A stretch of 6,490 nucleotides of DNA from Akkermansiaceae bacterium. GTDB taxonomy: Bacteria; Verrucomicrobiota; Verrucomicrobiia; Verrucomicrobiales; Akkermansiaceae. The notes below the pieces were generated by a model. That model was not told the DNA's origin. It searched no databases and worked only from the letters and a program-made list of their open reading frames with translations. Location of the stretch: assembly GCA_018676385.1 (NCBI GenBank), contig JABHEX010000088.1:1-6490 (forward strand), given 5' to 3'. The stretch's first letter is position 1, and every line of letters begins with the position of its first letter. Position numbers and translations under genes: made by a program. Of this stretch, positions 1 through 5,362 are shown one piece after another.

Positions 1-1
1 A

Positions 2-262
2 ATGGATAAAACGGAAGATGTTAAGGCATTTACCGAAGGCGTGAAACTTGTTCAATCAAAGTTCTTAAACGTGCTGACCAAACAAGGTATGACCCACTTT
101 GAAACAAAGGGCGAAACATTTGATCCAGAGGTTCATGAAGCAATAACGAAAATTCCAGCACCAAGTGATGATCTTAAGGGAAAGGTTGTTGATGTGATTG
201 AGAAGGGGTATATGCTTAACGATAAGGTGCTCCGATATGCTAAGGTTGTGGTAGGGGAATAA
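2..262 (+). CDS. grpE: GrpE nucleotide exchange factor, C-terminal part (5' end outside window)
   Basis: This is the C-terminal 86 residues of GrpE, the cytoplasmic factor that releases ADP from DnaK so that the chaperone can rebind ATP and let go of its client. The visible part covers the end of the long dimerising helix and the beta-domain that inserts into the DnaK nucleotide cleft. Family-typical signs are 'GMTHFETKGETFDPEVHEA' (Gly, FDP and HEA pattern) and the closing 'EKGYMLNDKVLRYAKVVVG', matching the GrpE signature GY.L.D+VLR.A.V.V. Full-length GrpE is usually about 170-220 residues, so roughly half is missing to the left. The first Met seen is almost certainly internal, because the frame is open to the window edge. 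The stop TAA is 4 bp before the dnaJ ATG, and the dnaJ ribosome-binding site lies inside the last codons, so the two genes are very likely co-transcribed and perhaps translationally coupled. Confidence 0.95.
   Translation: MDKTEDVKAFTEGVKLVQSKFLNVLTKQGMTHFETKGETFDPEVHEAITKIPAPSDDLKGKVVDVIEKGYMLNDKVLRYAKVVVGE
253..258 (+). promoter_or_regulatory. Ribosome-binding site of dnaJ inside grpE 3' end
   Basis: The purine run AGGGGA sits 8 nt upstream of the dnaJ ATG at 267 and lies within the last codons of grpE. It fits a Shine-Dalgarno site and supports this ATG as the start. It is the clearest such site in the window; rsmE and the CAP-protein gene have no obvious one. Confidence 0.6.
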
Positions 263-266
263 GATT

Positions 267-1424
267 ATGGCAAAGAGAGACTTTTACGAAATACTAGGTG
301 TGTCAAAATCGGCTACAGATGCCGAGATGAAAAAAGCATACCGTAAGCTGGCGATTAAATTCCACCCCGACAAAAACCCAGACGACCAAGAAGCTGAAGA
401 CAATTTTAAAGAACTTGGTGAAGCTTACGAGGCTCTGAGCGATGAGGACAAACGCGCAGCTTACGATCGCTACGGACACGCCGCCTTTGAAAACGGTGGA
501 GGCGGTAGTCGTGGAGGCGGCGGCTTCGGTGGATTTCACGATGCCTCGGACATTTTCTCGCAGGTATTTGGCGGAGCCTTCGGTGGCGGCGGATTCGAGG
601 ACATCTTTGGTGGTGGCGGTCGCAGACGCCGCGATCCATCTGGTAAAAAACCAGGCAGTGACCTGCGCTATGATTTAGAAATCACTCTGGAAGAGGCCGC
701 AGAAGGTGTGCAGAAGGAACTTGAGATCGAAAAACTTGAGGCCTGCTCAACATGCAATAGCACCGGCTCAAAAAGCGGTAGCGGCCGAAAAACCTGCTCA
801 ACATGTGGCGGTCAAGGGACTGTAACGCGTCAAGCAGGTATCTTCATTCAGCAAACAGAGTGCCCCGAATGCCACGGGGCCGGGCAAATCATTTCAGACC
901 CATGTCCTGACTGCCGAGGCGAGGGACGCCGCAATGAGGACACCCGAATCAAAATCAACATCCCCGCAGGCGTCGACGATGGCACGCGATTGCGTTCAAC
1001 AGGTAATGGTGATGCTGGAGTGCGCGGTGGTCAGCCTGGCGACCTCTACGTGTTTCTGCACATCAAACCACACGATATCTTTCAGCGCGAGGACGACGAT
1101 CTATTTTGCGAAGTCCCAATGCCCTTCTCTACTGCCGCGCTCGGCGGTGAATTAAAAGTCCCCACCCTCGAAGGTAAGTCATCAATCAAAATCCCAGCTG
1201 GCACTCAAGGCGGCACCACATTCCGCCTGCGCAACCGCGGTATCAAGGACCTACGATCTGGCGGCAAGGGCGACCTTCATGTCGAGGTGCAAGTCGAGGT
1301 CCCCACCAAACTCAAAAGCGAGCAGAAGGAAAAGCTCGTCGAGTTTTCTGATTCCATCGGTGAGGAAAACAACCCGATGCAGGAGTCGTTTTTTGAGAAA
1401 GCTAAACGCTTTTTTGGCTCGTAA
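267..1424 (+). CDS. dnaJ: Chaperone protein DnaJ (type I Hsp40)
   Basis: DnaJ delivers unfolded proteins to DnaK and stimulates its ATPase in the cytoplasm. At 385 residues it has the usual type I length and layout. The J domain (about 5-70) starts 'RDFYEILGVSKSATDAEMKK' and carries the essential HPD at 33-35. A Gly/Phe-rich linker (about 76-118) has repeated GGGGF and DIF motifs. A cysteine-rich zinc region (160-220) has four CxxC pairs: C160/C163, C177/C180, C199/C202 and C213/C216. Two C-terminal beta-domains with a dimerisation tail follow (about 225-385), including 'IKINIPAGVDDGTRLR' and 'SIKIPAGTQGGTTFRLRNRG'. Repeats 2-4 keep the CxxCxGxG form; the first reads CSTCNSTG, losing the middle Gly, but all eight zinc-ligand cysteines remain. 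Start chosen from the RBS at 253-258 and the canonical MAKRDFYEILGV opening. It lies between grpE and rsmE; dnaK is not in the window. Confidence 0.98.
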   Translation: MAKRDFYEILGVSKSATDAEMKKAYRKLAIKFHPDKNPDDQEAEDNFKELGEAYEALSDEDKRAAYDRYGHAAFENGGGGSRGGGGFGGFHDASDIFSQVFGGAFGGGGFEDIFGGGGRRRRDPSGKKPGSDLRYDLEITLEEAAEGVQKELEIEKLEACSTCNSTGSKSGSGRKTCSTCGGQGTVTRQAGIFIQQTECPECHGAGQIISDPCPDCRGEGRRNEDTRIKINIPAGVDDGTRLRSTGNGDAGVRGGQPGDLYVFLHIKPHDIFQREDDDLFCEVPMPFSTAALGGELKVPTLEGKSSIKIPAGTQGGTTFRLRNRGIKDLRSGGKGDLHVEVQVEVPTKLKSEQKEKLVEFSDSIGEENNPMQESFFEKAKRFFGS

Positions 1425-1448
1425 ACTATTTGCCTAACAACCACTTCC

Positions 1449-2177
1449 ATGAACCGCTACTTTCTTGAACCCGGTGCATGGACCGAGCGCACCCTCCTCC
1501 TGACTGGTGAGGAGGCGCATCACGCAATGCGTGTGATGCGAGTTAAAGAGGGCAAACACATTGAGGTGTTCGATGGGGAAGGAAAATCAGCCGTCTGCAC
1601 TGTCACCCAAGCTTCGCGCAGCGCGATCGAGTGTCGTATTGAAACCGCCACCACTCAAGATCATCCAAAACATCCAGTGACTCTCTGTCAGTCAATCCCC
1701 AAGGGCGGTAATATGGAGCTGATCGTGCAAAAAGCGGTAGAACTCGGCGTCAGCACCATTCAGCCACTGATCACAGCCCACACCGTGGCAAGACCTGATG
1801 CCGTATCCAAGAAGCAAGCCAAGTGGCAACGCATCGCACTTGAAGCCTGCAAGCAGTGCGGCCAAAACCACCTTCCCAAAATCCAGGAACCTCATGCATT
1901 TTCCGATTGGATTAATACAGGAAAATCGACAGACTGCAGAATCATCGCCGCACTCGATCCAGCGGCAGTGCATTTTAAGGAATTGTTAGAAAAACATCCC
2001 GTCACTGGCGGCGTGGAGTTACTCATTGGCCCCGAGGGCGATTTCTCAGCTGATGAATACCAACTGGCATATGCAGCTGGCTTTAAACCAGTGAGCCTTG
2101 GTGAAATCGTTTTACGCGTTGAAACCGCCAGCCTCTATGCTCTTAGCGTGCTAAAGCATAATCTATCACTAGCGTGA
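1449..2177 (+). CDS. rsmE: 16S rRNA (uracil(1498)-N(3))-methyltransferase RsmE
   Basis: RsmE transfers a methyl group from S-adenosylmethionine to N3 of U1498 of 16S rRNA in the assembled small subunit. The protein is 242 residues, normal for the family. The N-terminal PUA-like RNA-binding domain (about 1-70) includes 'EEAHHAMRVMRVKEGKHIEV'. The SPOUT-class methyltransferase domain follows (about 75-242), with 'PKGGNMELIVQKAVELGV' (85-101), 'WQRIALEACKQCGQN' (126-140), the SAM-knot loop GPEGDFS (194-200) and 'LGEIVLRVETASLYAL' (217-232). The loop has Asp where Escherichia coli has Gly; I believe GPEGDF variants occur in other phyla, so I do not read this as loss of function. The gene begins 24 bp after dnaJ and is probably in the same transcript; rsmE is also found at the end of the hrcA-grpE-dnaK-dnaJ cluster in Firmicutes. 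No Shine-Dalgarno sequence precedes the ATG. The start is supported by the family-typical N-terminus 'MNRYFLEP'. Confidence 0.96.
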   Translation: MNRYFLEPGAWTERTLLLTGEEAHHAMRVMRVKEGKHIEVFDGEGKSAVCTVTQASRSAIECRIETATTQDHPKHPVTLCQSIPKGGNMELIVQKAVELGVSTIQPLITAHTVARPDAVSKKQAKWQRIALEACKQCGQNHLPKIQEPHAFSDWINTGKSTDCRIIAALDPAAVHFKELLEKHPVTGGVELLIGPEGDFSADEYQLAYAAGFKPVSLGEIVLRVETASLYALSVLKHNLSLA

Positions 2178-2195
2178 ACTCAGTTTAATTTGAGT
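2178..2195 (+). terminator. Weak hairpin just after rsmE (possible terminator)
   Basis: ACTCA (2178-2182) pairs with TGAGT (2191-2195), and a G:U pair extends the stem to 6 bp around a loop of TTTAAT. It begins directly after the rsmE stop and just before the putative TTGACA box. There is no real U-tract after it (ATTTGACA), and the stem is short and A/T-rich, so it is at best a weak terminator of the grpE-dnaJ-rsmE transcript. Confidence 0.22.
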
Positions 2196-2197
2196 AT

Positions 2198-2225
2198 TTG
2201 ACATATTGGCGCAATGGGGTATTTT
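2198..2225 (+). promoter_or_regulatory. Putative sigma70-type promoter for the CAP-domain protein gene
   Basis: A perfect -35 box TTGACA (2198-2203) is followed after 16 bp by TATTTT (2220-2225), matching TATAAT at four of six positions; TTTTAT at 2222-2227 with an 18-bp spacer is an alternative. Transcription would begin near 2232, giving a leader of about 30 nt before the ATG at 2263. It would be independent of the upstream operon. A start at TTG 2206 would lie between the two boxes and could not be translated from this transcript. Confidence 0.45.
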
Positions 2226-2262
2226 ATTACTCCCTCCCTTCACGGTTAATATATATTATCTG

Positions 2263-4179
2263 ATGGGACCCTTACATTTCAAACCACTCACTGTAGCTGG
2301 ATACATCGCTAAAAACATATTTGGTATTGCGCTCGTTGCTCTTTACCTAAGCGTAGCTGCATCTGCAAGTTCACCAACGGCTCCCATCGTAGGAAGCCAT
2401 TCCGACAGCGCTGACAACGGCGCCGCTCAAGTCGTTGATAATACTAATTCAGGATATCAACTCATTCAGTCGAGCACAGTCAATCACGGCGCCAATGCGT
2501 TTCAGCTAGCACACTACAACTTTGACGATTTGGATGATAACTTTGTCTTATTCCCAAGATTTTCAATCACCTCCGATACCGAATTATATTTCCAGAGTAG
2601 ACTACGATACGCGACAATCGCCCAACGCGGGAAAGTAGAGGTGTCCACAGACAATGGAGAAAATTGGTCAGAAGTTTACAACATAACGGGTGCGAACGCA
2701 GATACAGAGGTAGCATTTAGCCTGAAGACGATAGATCTCTCTACCTATGCAGGACAGAACATCTGTATCCGCTTCACATACACACACACGAGTGGCAGTA
2801 TTTATGCGCTAGAAGGACAAACCGCCTCCTTTATTGGCTGGTTTATCGACAATATCCAGATCGGATCGTCATTCCAGAAGGACTTCTATGATTTTGGCAC
2901 ACCAGGAAATGACGAGCAGTTGTATATTGAAAAAATCAATCGCGCACGTGCCTCAGCCGAGGCCGAAGCCACTCGTCTTGCCACACCTACCAATAGCGAT
3001 GTATTGGACGCCTACACATTCTGGAACATCGATACCAACGATATCAGCACCCAGTATGAATGGGCAATAGAGAACAACCACATGGACGCCATCGCACAGC
3101 CACTTGCACCGAACAAGATTCTTCAGCAAGCAGCGGAGCTTCACTCCTTAGACATGAAAACTAATTTGTTTCAAGGACACGATAGCTCATCAGACCCACC
3201 ACCCCCCTTCTCATCTGGAGATACTTTGGGAGTCCGAGTCACTAAGCTTGGATACGACTACTTCGGGCTGTCAGAAAACGTCTATGCCTACGCAAAATCT
3301 GTCCAACACGGGCATGTGGGTTTCGCAACCGACTGGGGAGATACCAGCAACACCGAATCACCAGCTTACAACCCCGAATTTGTTGGGCAAAACATGCAAA
3401 ACCCTCCCGGTCACCGTTTAACAATCCATAATGACTCCTTTAAGGAAATCGGCGTGGGGATTCACACCGGTGCCATTAATGAGTTTGGCCCTCAGTTTGT
3501 CACCCAAGACTTAGGAAATCCTGCCAATGCTGCCGCTTTCGTGACTGGAGTTGTATATGACGACTCTAACACAAATTCAGAATATGACTCCGGTGAAGGG
3601 CTTTCTGGTTTCCAAGTCGATGTAGATACATCCAGCAACTACACCAGATCATCAAGCTCAGGGGGCTATGCGCTGCCAGTATCCATTGATGGCTCAGCAG
3701 TCATCACCTTTTCAATTGGGGGTTCGGTAGCACATACAGAAACGGTCACGATTAGTGGACTGAAAAATATTAAGGTCGATTACCGCCCAACAGGTTATGC
3801 CCTCTGGGTCAAGAATAACCACCCCACAATCACTGGCGGCATGACCGGTGATGACGATGAAGATGGTCGAATTAACCTGGTCGAATACGCCTTCCATACT
3901 AACGCGGAGGATCCATCCGATGCAGAAATGGCAATTGGAGTAGTAACGACTAACTCATCCATGGATCATACCCTCACCAGCATCCTCCCATCAGTTCGCG
4001 AGGACATAACTTACACAGCACAATGGTCCACAGACTTTTCTACATGGCACGATATTACACCTACTTTTGCCAATGGACAAATCAGCGCCACCATCACTCG
4101 GTCTGATGCTGCAGACCAATTATCTGTTAGCGAATCCAGCATAACCACCATGTTCATGCGCTGGGAAATTAGCCTCTAG
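2263..4179 (+). CDS. Secreted multidomain CAP/SCP (YkwD-like) protein
   Basis: A 638-residue exported protein of unknown exact role. A signal peptide (1-35; Lys7 and Lys17, hydrophobic 18-33, likely cleavage after A-S-A at 33-35) precedes four modules. Residues about 65-202 form a beta-sandwich like the MAM/immune-inhibitor-A jelly roll: 'VEVSTDNGENWSEVY', 'IDLSTYAGQNICIRFTY', 'GWFIDNIQIG'. Residues about 217-418 are a CAP domain: H294, H306 (GHD), E338 (SENVY), H384 (PPGHRLTI), E395 (FKEIGVG) and the final 'FVTQDLG' follow the bacterial YkwD pattern. Residues about 425-508 resemble an SdrD/Cna-B repeat (VTGVVYDD..., YDSGEGLSGF, GGYALPV). Residues about 530-548 hold a calcium-type loop, DDDEDGRINLVEYAF, followed by 'WSTDFSTWHDI' and a last strand MFMRWEISL. 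The ATG at 2263 is preferred over an in-frame TTG at 2206, because it gives a good signal peptide and lies downstream of the promoter boxes. No Shine-Dalgarno site is visible. CAP proteins vary in function (binding, rarely proteolysis), so no activity is assigned. The C-terminal module may serve surface retention or calcium-dependent folding. Confidence 0.85.
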   Translation: MGPLHFKPLTVAGYIAKNIFGIALVALYLSVAASASSPTAPIVGSHSDSADNGAAQVVDNTNSGYQLIQSSTVNHGANAFQLAHYNFDDLDDNFVLFPRFSITSDTELYFQSRLRYATIAQRGKVEVSTDNGENWSEVYNITGANADTEVAFSLKTIDLSTYAGQNICIRFTYTHTSGSIYALEGQTASFIGWFIDNIQIGSSFQKDFYDFGTPGNDEQLYIEKINRARASAEAEATRLATPTNSDVLDAYTFWNIDTNDISTQYEWAIENNHMDAIAQPLAPNKILQQAAELHSLDMKTNLFQGHDSSSDPPPPFSSGDTLGVRVTKLGYDYFGLSENVYAYAKSVQHGHVGFATDWGDTSNTESPAYNPEFVGQNMQNPPGHRLTIHNDSFKEIGVGIHTGAINEFGPQFVTQDLGNPANAAAFVTGVVYDDSNTNSEYDSGEGLSGFQVDVDTSSNYTRSSSSGGYALPVSIDGSAVITFSIGGSVAHTETVTISGLKNIKVDYRPTGYALWVKNNHPTITGGMTGDDDEDGRINLVEYAFHTNAEDPSDAEMAIGVVTTNSSMDHTLTSILPSVREDITYTAQWSTDFSTWHDITPTFANGQISATITRSDAADQLSVSESSITTMFMRWEISL

Positions 4180-4197
4180 ATAGCTGAAGATCAAAAT

Positions 4198-5262
4198 TCA
4201 CCTTCCAACTATCGACTTACGATACACCCTGACCGCCCTAACAATAGCAGCAGCTAGAGTTTTTTGGTACGATATAGAATGCACCTTGCGCGCTTCTATT
4301 CTGTTTGAAATAAATCCTCCTTCTAATAAGATAGCTGGAATCCGGATTCCAGTCAGCACATTGAAGCGTGCACGCTTAATACCTCTATCTTCGATCTGAT
4401 AGTTAGCACCCCACTTCGGGTCATTTAGATACAACAAGGCACGGCTATGTGCTGCTGTAGCAAGCGCAATACTTGCAGAATCAGTTCTATTTCCAGGCAC
4501 CACACGAAAATCCCGCTGCTGCACCCCTCTGCCCATGTGCGGCACCCCCACGGGAGAAATAGTGAAAGTCTCTATCCCGTTAGCCTTACCATTTCCTCCA
4601 GAGTTAAAATGGATACTAATGAAAACCGCGTCAGGGTATTTGTTCGCTATGCGCACACGGTTCGCCAAACTAACAAATACATCACTGTCACGCGTCATAA
4701 CCACACGATAGCCAAGTTTCTGCAAATCATCTCTCACCATTTGGGCAATCTTGAGCGCATAATATTTCTCATGTACCTTGTAGAAACCCAAACTCCCAGA
4801 ATCTTTTCCTCCATGCCCTGGGTCAATCACCACTGTCGTAAACGGTTTAGCATTTTTTATATGCGATGGCCGCAACACAGGATCAACTAGCTTAACAAGA
4901 TCTGTCCTTGAAATTAGGTATTTACCCCCATTATTGATGACAGGATGACTAAGTTTAAAAAGCACACCGTTCATCGTACAAGAATAAGACCCCGATCGAA
5001 ACTTCATCTCAATCTCTGGAGTTTTTTTTCCCTGCCTTATACTTGGGGCACGGTAGAGCACGATGTCTGCACCATAGCTAATCTTGTCGAAAAAGTAAAA
5101 GCTCTTCAAACTTCTTAACGTCACATGGTCTTGCCCCTTGTACTTGGCAGTCTCCCACTGAAACGCCTCAACATCCGAACTGATTCCGATAAACAGAAGC
5201 AGGCCATTAAAGAGCGAAAACAAGAATTTATTGGTAGCAGTATCTAGCGCAGGTCGATTCAC
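4198..5262 (-). CDS. Secreted N-acetylmuramoyl-L-alanine amidase (Amidase_3, zinc-dependent)
   Basis: This enzyme cuts the amide bond between N-acetylmuramic acid and L-Ala of the peptidoglycan stem peptide, outside the cytoplasmic membrane, usually in cell separation or wall turnover. It has 354 residues. A signal peptide has hydrophobic residues 13-28 and likely cleavage after V-E-A (33). A 100-residue N-terminal region (about 34-130) resembles copper-amine-oxidase-N-type domains ('VTLRSLKSFYFF', 'MNGVLFKLSHPV', 'YLISRTDLVKLVDPVLRP'); this assignment is tentative. The Amidase_3 domain (about 142-348) has 'VVIDPGHGGKDSGSLG' with zinc ligand H150, E165 in HEKYYALKIA, H218 in 'ISIHFNS', 'DRGIKRARFNVL' (292-303) and the catalytic E314 in 'ILLEGGFISN'. 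All expected active-site residues are present. The start is GTG at 5262: an in-frame TAA lies 27 bp upstream, and the next Met (86) would lose the signal peptide. It is convergent with the CAP-protein gene (18-bp gap). An A8 run covers codons 78-81. Confidence 0.93.
   Translation of the reverse strand: MNRPALDTATNKFLFSLFNGLLLFIGISSDVEAFQWETAKYKGQDHVTLRSLKSFYFFDKISYGADIVLYRAPSIRQGKKTPEIEMKFRSGSYSCTMNGVLFKLSHPVINNGGKYLISRTDLVKLVDPVLRPSHIKNAKPFTTVVIDPGHGGKDSGSLGFYKVHEKYYALKIAQMVRDDLQKLGYRVVMTRDSDVFVSLANRVRIANKYPDAVFISIHFNSGGNGKANGIETFTISPVGVPHMGRGVQQRDFRVVPGNRTDSASIALATAAHSRALLYLNDPKWGANYQIEDRGIKRARFNVLTGIRIPAILLEGGFISNRIEARKVHSISYQKTLAAAIVRAVRVYRKSIVGR
5022..5029 (-). repeat. A8 homopolymer inside the amidase coding sequence
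   Basis: The coding strand reads GGA AAA AAA ACT, a run of eight A within codons for Gly-Lys-Lys-Thr (residues 78-81), before the catalytic domain. It contains A AAA AAA in the frame of a -1 slippery heptamer. Losing or gaining one A puts a TGA within about five or six codons, giving a product of roughly 85 residues with no active site. Confidence 0.7.
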
Positions 5263-5269
5263 AATTGGG

Positions 5270-5293
5270 TTAACGTAGGTCCAGGTAGGTTAA
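5270..5293 (-). promoter_or_regulatory. Repeat-containing element just upstream of the amidase start
   Basis: On the + strand, two copies of GTAGGT (5275-5280 and 5285-5290) repeat at a 10-bp interval, about one helical turn. They are framed by an inverted pair TTAAC (5270-5274) and GTTAA (5289-5293). The element lies 8-31 nt upstream of the GTG start, where a ribosome-binding site should be; no Shine-Dalgarno motif is seen. It could be an operator or leader element, or chance. I recognise no known binding site. Confidence 0.25.
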
Positions 5294-5327
5294 TAAATAT
5301 ACGCTAAATGACAACCGTATTTCTTGC

Positions 5328-5342
5328 TGGGACATTTTCCCA
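5328..5342 (-). other. Short perfect inverted repeat between regulator and amidase genes
   Basis: TGGGA (5328-5332) and TCCCA (5338-5342) form a 5-bp perfect stem around a 5-nt loop, starting 20 nt after the stop codon of the regulator. It is placed where a terminator for that gene would be, but no T-run follows on the - strand (GCAAGAAAT), so intrinsic termination would be weak. It may instead be a protein-binding palindrome upstream of the amidase gene. Confidence 0.25.
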
Positions 5343-5362
5343 TTTCCAACCGCCTTACCATA

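Noticed and set aside
483..625. Repetitive GGTGGCGG-type sequence that could look like a tandem repeat
   Set aside because: It is the Gly-rich linker of DnaJ, fully explained by the protein.
303..678. Several 77-78 codon frames overlapping the start of dnaJ on both strands
   Set aside because: They lie within the J domain and Gly/Phe-rich coding sequence and look like by-products of its repeats.
1425..1448. Possible promoter or terminator between dnaJ and rsmE
   Set aside because: The 24-bp gap is too short and contains no hairpin or promoter-like boxes.
2780..2789. (AC)5 dinucleotide run in the CAP-protein gene
   Set aside because: Five units are too few to suggest phase variation, and the run encodes ordinary Thr/His residues of a beta strand.
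3202..3207. C6 run within the DPPPPF-coding stretch of the CAP-protein gene
   Set aside because: A six-base tract is common by chance and is explained by the proline codons.
4447..4890. 147-codon open frame on the + strand opposite the amidase gene
   Set aside because: It is antisense to the conserved Amidase_3 core and its translation shows no family-like pattern or signal.
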